Both the position numbers and the translations under genes were made by a program. From positions 1,984,001 to 2,048,000 of the forward strand of contig JAJTUP010000003.1 in the NCBI GenBank assembly GCA_021399435.1: a DNA stretch of 64,000 nucleotides, in the 5' to 3' direction. Shown here piece after piece: positions 1-11,900 of the stretch; position 1 is the stretch's first letter, and each line of letters opens with the position of its first letter. The notes under the pieces were generated by a model. It worked only from the letters and a program-made list of their open reading frames with translations, had not been told where the DNA came from and made no database searches. The DNA is from Diaporthe sp. PMI_573 (Eukaryota; Ascomycota; Sordariomycetes; Diaporthales; Diaporthaceae).

Positions 1-744
1 CAACCCGTTCCTGGTGACTTGGGACCGAATTATCCCACCTTATATTGATGGAGGTGCATGGAACCACTGGAGGAGGGGTTGAGCAGTATACCTAGGGAAA
101 TGAAGGCTTTGTTTTTTCCCCCCAAATGCTCTTCCTGAATCAGCCCAGGGACATTGTCGATTTGCAGTACTACAAGAATCATGGAAAAATTTGCATTCTG
201 ACTTTCTCATGTTGAATCCTTCCCAGAAAACAAAGTAGATCCTACTTCCGTGGATTAAGTGTGAACATATCTACCAATCAGTACAAATCCTGGCCAAAAC
301 AATGTCACGGAACTTTGGCTTACGCTGAAACATGCTAGTTACCCGGCATCCTCGACTTCGATGGTCTTCTTTCAGAAAGCCACAATCATGTTATTGAATA
401 TCTTACAGTTGAAAGTACACAGTTTAATTGTCTCTCACAACAATGTTGAACCTGATAGCCTTTGTCTGCTTTGCAGCTTGTCTATTGTCCTGAAGTCTGC
501 AATAGACAACACAAAGAACCATACAATCATTCATGAATTATGTGACAGAGAATAGCATCGTTTCTGAGGTATGATTATCATTTCACATGCACCGTTGAAT
601 TTCTATAAGTTCGGTAAATTTCTCATGAGCTATCAGGATAACTTATCAAGTCTCCAATAACAGTCACCACACCTCACTAGCAACAGCAATCAAGACCACA
701 CACGAAAGATACACACAACAGTAAACCCAGGAGGAACTGAAAAA
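1..744. other. Intergenic, no gene recognised
   Basis: No convincing coding sequence is visible on either strand. The short open frames here are under 85 codons, lack recognisable motifs and have no supporting splice sites. It may include the 5' flank of the gene that starts at 745. Confidence 0.5.
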
Positions 745-1470
745 ATGTGTCTTACAGTGGACTACTATTGTATCTGCGGTGTGGTGGCACACACTACACA
801 TATGGTATGCAGTGCTCCCGTCCCCTTGCGCTCCGAGGAGACCCATCATGTACAACTTTCCATGATCCTTCCTCGTGAAGAGTGGAATGCCCGTCAGGGT
901 ATATGCCCACAAAATTCATGTCCCCAAAACGGCACGTCGACCTCGAGCACTGATGTAAAAACAAAATGTCCGGGCTGTTCGACTCTATGTGGTAACAACG
1001 GGGCCATTGGCTTTGATGATTTCGAGGAGGAACTAGAGAAGGAGCTCGAGCGGTCGTTGATCAACATGGACGTCGATGACGACAGTAACGACAGTGACGA
1101 TGGCTTCGAAAAGGAGCTAGCGAGACAGCTCGAATTAGAGCTTAGCGACATGGATGTCGAGTTGGACGTCAATCAAGCTGTGTTCCTCGAACGGGCCTTG
1201 TGGGACACACATCACTGCCCCGTTGAGTTCTGCCCCTTTAACATGGACTCGATGAATCGGGCTAACGAGAAACTCGCTGCCCTCGTTGGAGAGATGCAGC
1301 ATGGTGCAGAGGACCCTGTCAAGTGGACCCCGGAAGACGATGACCAAATCCTTGACCTGGCTTCTCAAGGCGCCGACCACGAGCTAATTGCGAATACGGT
1401 GGGTAGAGCGGTTGCTGACATACACGAGCGCTTGGCCTACCTGCGCATACTCAGTGAGGTTCTTGAGTAG
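745..1470 (+). CDS. Cys-rich N-terminus, acidic middle, SANT/Myb-like C-terminus; hypothetical protein
   Basis: A single-exon open frame of 241 codons. The N-terminal third is rich in paired cysteines (CxC near residue 8, then CPQNSCPQN and KCPGC), suggesting a metal-binding or disulphide region. Residues about 95-145 are acidic and repetitive, with two similar blocks of the form FEEELEKELERSL and FEKELARQLELEL, probably helical. The last 50 residues (WTPEDDDQILDLASQG onward) resemble a SANT/Myb-like helix-turn-helix, with the leading Trp and an acidic turn. The role is unknown; a chromatin or DNA-binding accessory protein is an inference. The first ATG is preceded by AAAA, a favourable fungal context. 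Internal methionines at residues 20 and 40 are alternative starts. Confidence 0.6.
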   Translation: MCLTVDYYCICGVVAHTTHMVCSAPVPLRSEETHHVQLSMILPREEWNARQGICPQNSCPQNGTSTSSTDVKTKCPGCSTLCGNNGAIGFDDFEEELEKELERSLINMDVDDDSNDSDDGFEKELARQLELELSDMDVELDVNQAVFLERALWDTHHCPVEFCPFNMDSMNRANEKLAALVGEMQHGAEDPVKWTPEDDDQILDLASQGADHELIANTVGRAVADIHERLAYLRILSEVLE

Positions 1471-2368
1471 ACAGGTGTTACATGTCTGCGAGGTGCTGGA
1501 TTTTGACCCATGTACTTTTCTCTATTTACGGTAAGTTTATTAGGAGCTTTTCAGTAACGACAGCTGGCGGTTGAGAATTTCAGCAGCTTTAATGCATACT
1601 CCTCACAAGACTCTGAAGACTAAATATATTGCGTGATCCAAGGTGTCATCTGTGAAGACTGAAATGAAGACCGGGGCCGTAGAACTCTAGACCTAGACAT
1701 GAGTTGTTCAGCTCGTTGTTACATTCATACCACTGGTCCATCAAATGTCAATGGTAGGTGACGCAAAGAACCAATTCGTCTGATTCTCTTAGTTGGACAA
1801 ATCTTGGAATTTAGACAAGCCTTGTGCGCACCTAGGATAATGATTGTTGTACTACAAAGTCCCAACAAGTGTAGATTTCCAAGAGCAGCTGTGGAAGAGA
1901 CTATTGTCATACGGGACTCAAGCATGCTGATGCTTCTTCTGAACGGAACCGCTGAAGTCGTGATCTGTGAGTCGCTTAAATACTCAAGTATGTATGGGAT
2001 CGGCAACGGTAGCAGAGGTTGATTTCTATTTTAGAGAGGTTATGCCAAGCTAACATGAAATTTGCTCTGCTTACTGGCACACAGGTTGGTATGTTGTGCC
2101 CATGCTGGAAATCCAGTTCACTGCTGTTCGATATGACCGGACCACGTTCCTCAAGTGCTTCTCGTCATTTTAGTGACAATTAAAAGCACCTTGGGGATCG
2201 GCAGTGACAATAGCTCCTATGATGTCTGTGAACATGTCAGTACAGACACAATTCATTTCTGATAAGTAAGGACGATTCATCAGACAAGGGTATGAAAAGC
2301 GCTTCGGCCTGTTTGCATCTCATGTGCAGGAGAAGCTAAACCCCATTTGCAGCAAACACCTTTATGAA
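1471..2368. other. Intergenic, no gene recognised
   Basis: I see no motif-bearing open frame. The longest frames (about 70-90 codons, both strands, 1725-2022) overlap each other antisense and look accidental. The right end is the 3' flank of the minus-strand secreted-protein gene. Confidence 0.45.
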
Positions 2369-2984
2369 TCACTTACCACCTCCATCGGTGCCAGGACCGC
2401 AGACCAAATCCAAGATTCCACCTTGTTCGCACAGGTTCATGACTTGTGCAAGAAAGCAGACACAGATATCCTAATGTGTACGCAGTGTTGGTTAGAAGTC
2501 TGTATTATGACATGTAGGATCCATTTTCAATGGAACAAACTGGGCTTAATGATGTGTATGGGCCAAAGAGCCACCCTCATAATACATACGTGAGAGACAT
2601 AGCCTTCGTCTTGTCCCTCAGGAACCTTGGTGATCTCCCATACCAATCTGAGGGCGTGTTTGATTGGATCATCGCGTATGCAAAGACTTGCCTATGAATA
2701 AATCAGGTCAGCAGCCAGGCACACAAGCGTCTAATCGCATTCTTTACCTTGTGACCGAGTGTCCACATTCCCACAGCGATGGCATTGCACCATTGCTCAT
2801 CGTAAGCGGCAAAGATAGACTCGTCTGTACCCAAGTCCTCCCACCACTCGCCGGACTTGAAGCAACCGTAAGCGGTCATCGTCGTATCAGTCCAATCCGT
2901 CAAGTCGGTGGAATTGGGTTGCATGCCAACCGCAAGTAGCGCAGTTAGCGCAATGAAAAGGATCATGCTGAGATTGTTCTTCAT
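2369..2984 (-). CDS. Small secreted cysteine-containing protein (three exons, predicted)
   Basis: Predicted exons on the minus strand are 2984-2748, 2691-2590 and 2470-2369, giving 146 residues. Intron 1 (56 bases) has donor GTAAAG, branch CTGAC and acceptor CATAG. Intron 2 (119 bases) has donor GTATGT, branch CTAAC and acceptor TTAG. Both junctions are phase 0. The chosen start (2984) gives a classic signal peptide (MKNNLSMILFIALTALLAVG); the upstream in-frame ATG at 3023 would bury it. The mature part has seven cysteines, at about residues 41, 66, 83, 116, 118, 127 and 137, and ends in a glycine-rich tail. A GTAAGT just before the stop could lead to a further small exon. I do not recognise the family. 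An apoplastic effector-like role is an inference from size, secretion and cysteines. Confidence 0.55.
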
Positions 2985-3968
2985 CTTGCTGACTGGAATG
3001 AGTTTTATGTGCAGCAAATGCACGAGGATGGGATCCCTGCTGGGATCTTGTGGCAGACAGGTCTTGATTTGAAAGCTGGCAGGAGACTTGTTGCGATGCC
3101 CTTTTTCACCTTGGGCGACTTCAGGAACGATTGATGGAACCTGGCCTAGTTACTGGTCAAGGTAGGGTTTGTCTTGCTGTAAAGTGGTGGGACCGAAGGA
3201 AGTGAACATAGACTGTCACTGCCTGGAAATATCGGGCCTTGCCTTGTGAATCACTCCAATGTCGACTCAGGGGAAAGTCTGTTGGTCAATGCTTTTTGAT
3301 ATTGGCAAACACAGAGTCAAACCGATGCCCGGGTACCAGGAATCATATGTTTATTTGCATCGCTATCTGTCGTTCCCCGTTTACGTTGAGAAAGAAACAA
3401 GCCCAAACGCTCACAGCCACAGAGCTTCAAGGTTGTCACAGAGCTGCCCAGATCCACGGTCTTATGATTGTCCAAAAACGAATCACTTGCCCATCCATGA
3501 TCAAAGGCATTCCAATTTTTGACTTTCAGATGTGAAAACGACCTGAAATGTCGGTCCTGTAATTAACTACCTAGGTACTGTTTGCCTGCAAGTCTATTTG
3601 TGTGTTGGCTGAGATGCGCCAAAGATACAAGCGGTCAATGACTTCACGATTACGGGCCATGTTTTGCCCACGCTTTGCAGCTTATGCCGGACTCGACGTC
3701 AGCACCCATCCCTTTCACACATGCGGGCCATGAATTTGAATGGTTTATTAAATTTGCGTCGTTCCATCTGGACTAGCTCGGAATCCACACAATCGTCATT
3801 AGGCATCGGTGTTTTCTCCGCGCGTATGCGTCTCGCGACCGTCCTCGGGCTACGGTCGCCTCAGCTTGCTCCAAGACGACCTCTCAGAACGCAGCTTAAT
3901 CCAGCAAGAACTAACTGCCCACAAAGACATTCCTATCTCAGAAACCTTTCAGAGGTATCTAGCCACCA
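2985..3968. other. Intergenic, no gene recognised
   Basis: Upstream region of the secreted-protein gene and of the pseudogene that follows. Open frames at 3239-3535 and 3664-4002 have no recognisable motifs. The right part (about 3809-3968) may include the decayed leader of the SPATA20-like pseudogene, because an open frame runs into its first recognisable motif. Confidence 0.4.
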
Positions 3969-4706
3969 TGGAGTCCCTATCGAATCGCTGCAGCGAAAGT
4001 AAGAGCCCATATGTCCGCGCCACAAGGACAATCCCATAGCATGGCAGCTATAGACGCCCGAGACACTCGACTTGGCAAAACGTTAGAACAAACTACGCGT
4101 ACCTGATCTCTGGCCTGATTGACCTGTACGAGGCGACCTTTGACGACGCACACCTCGAGTGGGCCGACGCTCTACAACAGACACAGATCCGGCTCTTCTG
4201 GGACGATCGGTCCCACGGCTTGTTCCCCACCCCTGCTGAGCAGCCCGACATCTTGGTGCGCTCAAAGGACGCCGCGGACAACGCAGAGCCCGGCACCAAC
4301 GGCGTGAGCGCCTGGAACCTCCTGAGGCTAGGCTCGCTGCTTGACGATTTCTGCGTACGTGGAGGAGGGCACGCAGACGATCGCGGCGTTTGGGCCTGAC
4401 ATGCGGAAACAGCCCGCTGCGTACTCGGGCCTCCTGGGCGCCGCGGTGGCGGCTCGTGTGGGACTGAAGGGCGCGGTGCTGGCAGGGGAGGGCCAGCTCG
4501 TCAGCGCGGCTATCAAGAGGTTGCATGGGGCTGTGAGACCCGGGTGGACGGTACTGCGCGTCGGCGGCGGCGCGAAGAGTGGGTGGTTGAGGGGCAGGAG
4601 TCAGCTGCTCAAAGACTTGGATGTGACAAAGGAGACGGTACAACTCTGCGAAGGCAAGACCTGTCGCCTTTTGGGTGACAAAGACATCGATGGTTTGGTC
4701 TCATGA
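3969..4706 (+). pseudogene. SPATA20/YyaL (DUF255, thioredoxin-domain) remnant with the middle deleted
   Basis: The first part encodes the start of the DUF255/thioredoxin-like domain (NRCSESKSPYVRA, then after a one-base shift KDNPIAW and WTPETLDLAK). At about 4085 the sequence jumps directly to the C-terminal part of the same family (YLISGLIDLYEATFDD, then LFWDDRSHGLF). After another frame change near 4340 it continues through YVEEGTQTIAAFG to the usual cysteine-containing tail (LCEGKTCRLL) and a stop at 4706. Full-length members of this family are roughly 700-800 residues, so about 400 residues are missing, including the CHWC thioredoxin-like site and most of the epimerase-like barrel. At least two frameshifts add to the deletion. 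No function can remain. The C-terminal piece is GC-rich and shows little sign of RIP. Confidence 0.8.
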
Positions 4707-5339
4707 GCAGGTAGTCGCCGTACTTTGTCCCTGATCTGACCCCCAGAATATCAATTCTGGCCGTCGAGACGAGTATACTAGCTTCAGGATGTCATTTCTA
4801 TATTTGAGAAGCCTTTTTCGTACCAAAGAACGTAACATTCTGGGTCTACATGAGCCAATATTGATGGGGTGGGATTAAGTGGTCCTGGCCTTTAATGTCA
4901 CTCAGGACAACGTTAACCTCGTCACACGATGCATGAACGTTGCCTGTGGGTTTTGTATTCCTGGAAGTCAAGTTACACTGCGTTTTGCAGCATCATTATA
5001 CCCTTATTGAGCAACGTTACCTTGCCTTATGTGACCTTGACGGCACAACGAGATGATCTTGTGACTTGAGAGGTGAAATGAAATTTGCTTGGTGTATGTG
5101 AACGCTGTTTGAAATGCGAAGTAAACAAGAAATGGTGCTCTAAGGGAGGCAACCAAATATCTAAGTGGGAGGGGGACGGCAGATACAAGGAAAGAAGCTT
5201 GAGGAACCTCGGGTAAAGAGGCTGCCTTGCTTCGTACAACGCAACGTAGCAGATAAAGGCAGGGGTTCAAGCAATTCAGGGCGACTTGCTTGTCGAGAAG
5301 GCTTTCTCACCTTGCCCTACCTCCCTTTGTGCACCTCTT
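4707..5339. other. Intergenic, no gene recognised
   Basis: 3' flank of the pseudogene and of the convergent minus-strand gene. Short antisense frames around 5004-5270 have no recognisable features. Confidence 0.5.
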
Positions 5340-6941
5340 CTATGCCAGATTCAGCAGAGCATCCTTTCTCTTTGAGCTCCTTCTACTAGCCTTCAAGCTC
5401 TTCCTAACTCTTGCGTCTTGGACGCCCATAACTGGCGGTGCTGAGGACCTCCGAGACTTGCGTCGACCGGCCATCACCGCATGAATTCCGGCAGTAGCAA
5501 CCAGCTTGTTTCTTTGCCTAGGCTCAGGGGCCTGCAATGGTTCAGAGGTCTGCTCTGGCTGAGGGGCCTGCTCTGGCTGAATGCTTTGCCCAGGCCTGGT
5601 GCCCTCTTGCAAACCAGCAGCTGGAGGTGCGGAAGGTCCATTCCAGGGGAATTCTTCGAGCGCGGATTCCAGGTAATCAGCGAAGTCCTGGGCTAGCAAG
5701 GCCCCGATTTCCTCTGGAGAATAGTCTGCACCTGACCATTGGCCCCCATCTCCCTTCGCATGGAGCTGGGTCGAAGTGTCCTCAGCCAAACCCGGCAGGA
5801 TTTGCCCAGACAACGTAGATGGTGGCGCAACGATGGGGAAATTGTTTCGGTTGTATGTCTGTGGGTGGGACGTTGGTGGCCGGCTTTGATAGGGCAACCT
5901 CGGAACGACTTGAAAAACCTGGGGACCATTACGGTGGACGGAGGCGGGGATAGATATTCCGGGTGGTGATGGCCGAAGTCTTTTGGGAGCAGGTTCGGGA
6001 GCAGGATTTCGCCTTTTCTGATTGTAGGTGTACACCTGGGGGCCATCGTGGTCTCTAAGCGGCCGTTTGTTAGTCACCTTTTGGGCCTCGCGGATCTGAT
6101 CGAGACGGTAATAAAGCTTCTCATGGATTGAGGGTTTATATCTCGGCCGAGCTTCTGCGATCGGGTAGGTGTTCTTGAACTCTCTCCATAATCGACGCGC
6201 ATCGCGCGCCCATTGCAAGCACGCGTCACGTTCGGCGGCGTTCAAGGCCGGAGGGAACAACAGCTCTTTGGCAAGCCCAACCGCTGGAAGGAAAGTCACA
6301 TCGGTCTCGGCCAGGAGACTGGGGAGATTGCAGAATTTCTCCAAACAGTAGAGATGCGTGTATCCCGCGTTGTGGTACGGGTCGAGTATTTCGTTCCGAG
6401 GGTCGGCGAACTCGGAAATGCAGACTCGAATCTGTCCAGATCTTATGGACCCGTCGATAGGGCATTGTGCGAACTTGCATCTGGTGCTCTCATGCCCGCG
6501 CGGATATCGATGGCCCATGAGTGTGTGTTGCTTCTCCACTCTAAACATAAATTTCCGACCCTGTCTTACAGCGTGGAATATGTACTCGTCGAATTGATGC
6601 CCAGAAAATCTCAAGTCAGGCTTGAGCTCTACACCACTGTAAGCCGCGAGGAGACGGTTAGTGGCAGGGTGTCTGACCGGTGGAAGGCGACGGAGCTTAT
6701 AGTAATAATCGCCAGCCATGTTCGCAACCTCTATGGCACCAGGTTTGGGATTCGGGACGAAGCCGTCCTCGGTTGGTTCGTGTGTTGTGTCTAGAAAAGA
6801 ACGAATGTGTTCGGGGATGGGTACAACTCGACCTGGGACCCCGGCGTTCGTGAAAGGGGGGATCGTCTTCTCGGGAATATACCTGCCCCGTCCAGCAGGA
6901 GGCTGCGGCTTTGCACTTCGGTTCTGCAGCGGTGACGCCAT
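5340..6941 (-). CDS. Hypothetical 533-residue protein with a Cys-His cluster and basic C-terminus
   Basis: A long uninterrupted frame from ATG at 6941 to a stop at 5340. Residues about 1-60 are proline-rich. Residues about 110-210 hold the only likely folded domain, with a Cys-His set: H149, C155, C160, C174, the peptide DPYHNAGYTHLYCLEK, and C204. This resembles a family of fungal proteins of unknown function in which this region probably binds zinc; that is recollection, not a search result. The remainder is low-complexity: basic patches near 310-330, a proline/glutamine repeat near 455-480 (QPEQAPQPEQTSEPLQAPEP), and a C-terminal basic stretch (RRKSRRSS, KASRRSSKRK) that could be a nuclear localisation signal. 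A nuclear regulatory or DNA-associated role is only an inference. Confidence 0.7.
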   Translation of the reverse strand: MASPLQNRSAKPQPPAGRGRYIPEKTIPPFTNAGVPGRVVPIPEHIRSFLDTTHEPTEDGFVPNPKPGAIEVANMAGDYYYKLRRLPPVRHPATNRLLAAYSGVELKPDLRFSGHQFDEYIFHAVRQGRKFMFRVEKQHTLMGHRYPRGHESTRCKFAQCPIDGSIRSGQIRVCISEFADPRNEILDPYHNAGYTHLYCLEKFCNLPSLLAETDVTFLPAVGLAKELLFPPALNAAERDACLQWARDARRLWREFKNTYPIAEARPRYKPSIHEKLYYRLDQIREAQKVTNKRPLRDHDGPQVYTYNQKRRNPAPEPAPKRLRPSPPGISIPASVHRNGPQVFQVVPRLPYQSRPPTSHPQTYNRNNFPIVAPPSTLSGQILPGLAEDTSTQLHAKGDGGQWSGADYSPEEIGALLAQDFADYLESALEEFPWNGPSAPPAAGLQEGTRPGQSIQPEQAPQPEQTSEPLQAPEPRQRNKLVATAGIHAVMAGRRKSRRSSAPPVMGVQDARVRKSLKASRRSSKRKDALLNLA

Positions 6942-8971
6942 GTTCTCAAAATGCAGCAGGTCGTGAATGACAGGTGTTCTCGGTGTTGGTCCACAATATC
7001 ACGGCACGTTTTGCTGCGAGCCCAAAGTTCGCGTGAGCCAAAGAGATATTGGAGCAGATAATTCTGTAACGGGTGAATGGAGACAAGCAGTACTAGACAA
7101 AGCTGAGAGGGCAGCGCCTGGGACATTTATACAACGGGCAGTCTATGTCACACGCAGGCCGGGAGGCGTTGTTGAGGAGGGAGCGCATTCCTGTTATTCT
7201 GGGCCAGCATAAAAGCCGACGGGCTCATGAATCCTATTTTCCAGCGGCACGTGCTTTGTCCGTCACAACTGAGGCGGCAGGCCACAAGACAAAGCAATAT
7301 TGGGAGCAAGGCGTGAGAGAAAGATACGCTCGAGTTGCGGCACACAGCAATGGAATCTGTTCATCCCGAGGAGCAAGATACCCTATATACATGAGGCCGA
7401 CGGGCGGCATCCACAGTGGCAATGTCTGGAAGGTACCTGTGCCATGGCACCGTCACACAGTCAGTTGACGACTCACCTGTTAACAATGTCAGCGAAGTGT
7501 TCCGAAGTCGAATTTGCGGCAAAGTGATGGTGGATGGGCAGGCGATCAGGAGATGTTTGATGCATTTTATCAACAGGGTGATTCAGAACAGGTCTGTGAA
7601 ATGCTAAGGATTCTCATCACGTTGGGAAGAGGGTGGTGCTCGGAGAAGGCTTGAAAGAGGGCGCCTGTTCCGGCTCACTTACGGTTGGTTGTGTTTCACT
7701 CCGGCCGGCGGACCGCTCGCCCCAGCCGGGCTGGCAGTTGGACGGACAGCGGTCGGTGCAATCGACACGCAGCAAGGGCCAGAGTGCAGGCTCGTGTTGG
7801 TGGTGACGAGACTGATGCGGCAACGGTGATGTTGCCTCTGCTGATGGTAACAAGCGGAAGATGTGTTTGGGAAGGTCGAGGGAAAAATTCAGACTCAATC
7901 GCCAAGGTGACCCCACAATCGCGTGGACCTCGTATCTGGGGTTGGTCTAGCCGCATCGGGAGGGCAGGGGACACGGAACCTTGTCTGTGTTGCGTGCTCA
8001 ACTGGCGACAGCCGCGTCTACGTGTATCTAATATTGTCTGTCCTGTTCTCTTCTCTCGTACTATGGCGTCTGTTTCCAAGCGACATGACTGTGGTACCCA
8101 GGGACTGGGGTGCTGGGTGCTAGTCCAGGTACTGCAGACGGACTAGATGCAGTGTAATACCTACCTACTACAGACGTACTCGGTACCTAAGGTAGGTAGG
8201 TACGTACCTGGGGTCTCGGCTGCTTGTCTAGCCCGACTTGGGCTCGCTCGCTCGCTGCCCCTGACACCTCCAGACCAAGAGATGCCCGAAAAGGGACCTT
8301 GGAAGGGGACCTTGGACCAGGACAGCGCCTTGTGAAATCCCGCCTTACGTCACGAGACATTGCTGGATAGCTGCCCTGTTCTGTTCGTTGCTTCTTGAGA
8401 CTTTTGTCCAACCACGCGGGCATATCTACTCCAGCAGACTGCGCACTGACAGCTATCTCACTGCCCTGCTCTGTGCTGCAATCCACCGAGACAGCCCACA
8501 GCCCACCCCCCCAACTTGACTGACTGTGCGTGGTCCAGCCTGGGCAATCTGTCGCAACGGGCCAGTCTTTCTCAATCCGATCGCTATCAACCCCCCGAGC
8601 GTGGATACTCCACGACCGCAGACGCGGACTGGCATTGGGCATTCGAACATTCGCCTGCCCACACTGCTGGTCGCCTCAACCTAACGTCCTCCCATTTATC
8701 TCCTGGCCGGTCGGTCAGAACAACCCCCCCCCCATCTCCAAGGCCGCCGGCCAACAGCCGAGCCAGCAATTCTGGACCTGGTCCAGGTTGAACTTTGTTT
8801 GGGCCTTGCTGTCTGTCCCACAAGCCCACTCTGCTCGACCTGGTTCATCCATACATCCGTACATCCACCTGTTCCATCCTCCGCCTCGCCCGTCTGTTCA
8901 CACGTCCATCCTTCCTTGCAGCACGCCCACGACGGGCTTCCGCGCCACTGCGACTGTACTGTCCAGGCACC
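6942..8971. promoter_or_regulatory. Long intergenic region including the CPS1/DIP2 gene promoter and leader
   Basis: No coding gene was recognised in these 2 kb. The right 700 bases are pyrimidine- and C-rich, as usual for transcribed leaders of highly expressed fungal genes. At 8155-8215 the tetramers GGTA/TACC are repeated in both orientations (for example CCTAAGGTAGGTAGGTACG), making a small palindromic cluster. At 8241-8256 there is a GCTCGCTCGCTC run. No clear TATA box was seen. Frames in this region overlap one another on both strands and look like shadows. Confidence 0.4.
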
Positions 8972-11900
8972 ATGTCGCCAGAACTGAGCCCGGAGCTGCA
9001 GGACCGCCTGGAGGAGCTGGACAAGGAACTAGAAGTATGTTGGACTCTTGCCTTCTCTTCCAGACGCGCTCAGGCGTTGGCGCTTCATGGAATGTTGCTC
9101 CGCCCTTTGTGCCGACGCTCATCCCAAGCCCACACCCATGCGCGTGCCCAGTCGTGGCAATGCAATCGCGGGGTCGCTCGCTCAGCCTTGGGCGGCCGCC
9201 CAAGATGCTACAACAGTCTACTCCTGTCTTGAGTCCCGCGCGCGTGCTAACCTGTGGTTCTTGTTCTGTCTCTAGGAGGGCGATATCACACAAAAAGGGT
9301 ACGTTCCCGTCCCGCGACCAATGCCGCTGCTACTCCATCTCTGGCCACGGCCGTGACTTCCAAGCCCCTTGTCATACGATGCCATGCCGTGCACCTCTTT
9401 CCCAACATCATCCCATCCTACATCTTCAACTGCCCTCAACGTGATCCTGTTGTGCGATGCACTTCTAAACTCTCCTTGGCTCCCCTTAGATACCAAAAGC
9501 GAAGGACACAACTGCTGTCCCAGTACGGCGCTGTTCCACAGGAGCCGTCCGGCCTGCGCATCCACTCTCCCGACAGCTCCTCCCACCCCTCCAACGATGG
9601 CACGCGAGCAGGTGCCCTTGCGGCTCTGAACGCCAACTCCCCCGACCTCAGTAGCCCAGCCTCCCCCGGTCTCGGCACCGGCATGTCTTCTCCGTCCGGC
9701 CCGGGAGGCTCGCAGTCGCCCTTCTCTCTGCCTCCCGACCAGCATCCAGCCTCCCTACTTGCCCCAGGCGGCACCTTCGCCGACTCCCGCCCTGGTCTGC
9801 GCCAGCGCGACTCTCTCTTCCTTGGGACAGGACAAGATGTGGGGATGGCGGATTCGACAAGGTCGCCTACAATGGCTTCAGGTGACTATGCCTTCAACCC
9901 CGAACACCAAGGCGGGTATGGGGAGCATGAGCAGCATCGGACACCCTACGACAGCAGGACGGGCACCCTGCTGGACTCGCAGGGCTACTTTTCCGACTTC
10001 GCCGGCCAGCAGGCTTACGATCACAATCCCTCGGAACAATATGGAGGCCCACAGCGATACTCCTCGAGCGACGCCTTCTCCCCGACCGCCGCCATGGCGC
10101 CTCCCATGCTCACGGCCAGTGACCTCCCAACTGCCGAGACCCTAGAGTACCAGCTGCCTCTCGAACCTCGCGAGGTCCCCTTTGCCATCTGCGACCCACA
10201 CGATTCGAACGTACAGATGTCGCAGTTCGATAACATAGCAGCGGTCCTGCGCCACCGTGGTCGCACATCTGCCAAGCTGCCGGCATACTGGGTTCTCGAT
10301 AATCGCGGCAAGGAAACCGCGTCTATCACATGGGATAAACTAGCCTCGAGGGCAGAAAAGGTGGCGCAAGTAATACGGGATAAGAGCTCGTTATACAGGG
10401 GTGACCGGGTTGCGCTTATCTATCGCGACACCGAGATCATCGACTTTGCCATCGCCCTCCTCGGCTGCTTCATCGCCGGCGTCGTAGCGGTGCCTATCAA
10501 TGAGTTACAGGATTACCAAAAACTGAACTTAATTCTCACATCGACGCAAGCCCACCTGGCCCTGACTACAGACAACAACCTCAAGGCATTCCAGAGAGAC
10601 ATCACGATCCAAAAACTCACATGGCCCAAGGGGGTGGAGTGGTGGAAGACGAACGAGTTCGGAAGCTATCACCCCAAGAAGAAGGACGATACCCCGGCAC
10701 TGTCCGTGCCAGATCTGGCCTACGTCGAGTTCTCTAGGGCCCCTACTGGGGATCTGAGAGGAGTCGTACTGAGCCACCGGACCATCATGCATCAAATGGC
10801 TTGCTTGAGCGCTATAGTATCACAGGTGCCCGGCAACTCACCTGGCGACACCTTCAGCTCATCACTTCGCGATAAGAACGGACGGCTGATTGGAGGTGGC
10901 GCAAGTAGTGAGATACTACTGTCGTACCTGGATCCGCGCCAGGGCATTGGTATGATACTGGGCGTCTTGCTGACGGTCTATGGAGGGCACACGACCGTAT
11001 GGCTAGAAAACAAGGCCGTTGAGGTCCCTGGCCTCTATGCTCACCTCATTACTAAATACAGAGCCACGCTGATGGTTGCCGACTACCCGGGTCTGAAACG
11101 AGCTGCTTATAATTACCAGCAAGATCCGATGACAACCCGGAACTACAAGAAGGGGACCGAGCCGAATTTCCAGTCAGTAAAGCTGTGTCTGATTGACACG
11201 GTCACAGTCGATTGCGAATTCCATGAGCTGCTGGCAGACCGATGGCTGAGGCCATTGAGGAATCCCAGAGCTAGAGAAGTGGTCGCGCCCATGCTTTGTC
11301 TCCCAGAGCACGGAGGCATGGTCATCAGCGTACGAGACTGGCTTGGTGGGGAGGAACGCATGGGTTGCCCCCTCAAGCTGGACATAGACGAGGAGGACAC
11401 GGATTCCGAGGCGGAAAGAGCCAGAGAAGAGAAGGAGAAGCCTTCCAACGGTTTCGGCGGCAGTCTCCTCGGTGGGGGGACGACCAATGTGACAGAGCAG
11501 CGCGCTAAGAACGAGTTGAGCGAGGTTCTCCTTGACAGGGAAGCCTTGAAATCCAACGAGGTTCTCGTGGTTGCGATTGGTGACGAGGCGAGAAAGAAAT
11601 CCAGCGACTCTACTACCGTCCGTGTTGGAGCTTTCGGGTACCCGATACCTGACGCGACCCTGTCTGTGGTCGATCCGGAGACCGGCTTGCTTGCCTCCCC
11701 CCACTCAATCGGTGAAATCTGGGTGGACTCTCCGTCCCTGTCCGGTGGATTCTGGGCTCTTCCCAAACACACTGAACAGATATTCCATGCCCGGCCCTAC
11801 AAGTTCGATCCTGGGAATCCGACACCAACCCCTGTAGAGCCCGAGTTTCTGCGGACAGGATTGTTAGGTACCATTATCGAGGGCAAAGTCTTCGTTCTTG

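Noticed and set aside
9254..9489. Start of the CPS1/DIP2 protein at 9254.
   Set aside because: This part is intron sequence read in frame. The family N-terminus is encoded by two small exons at 8972-9034 and 9276-9298.
11143..11772. Long antisense frames opposite the CPS1/DIP2 gene.
   Set aside because: They lie opposite conserved coding sequence, carry no motif and arise from codon bias.
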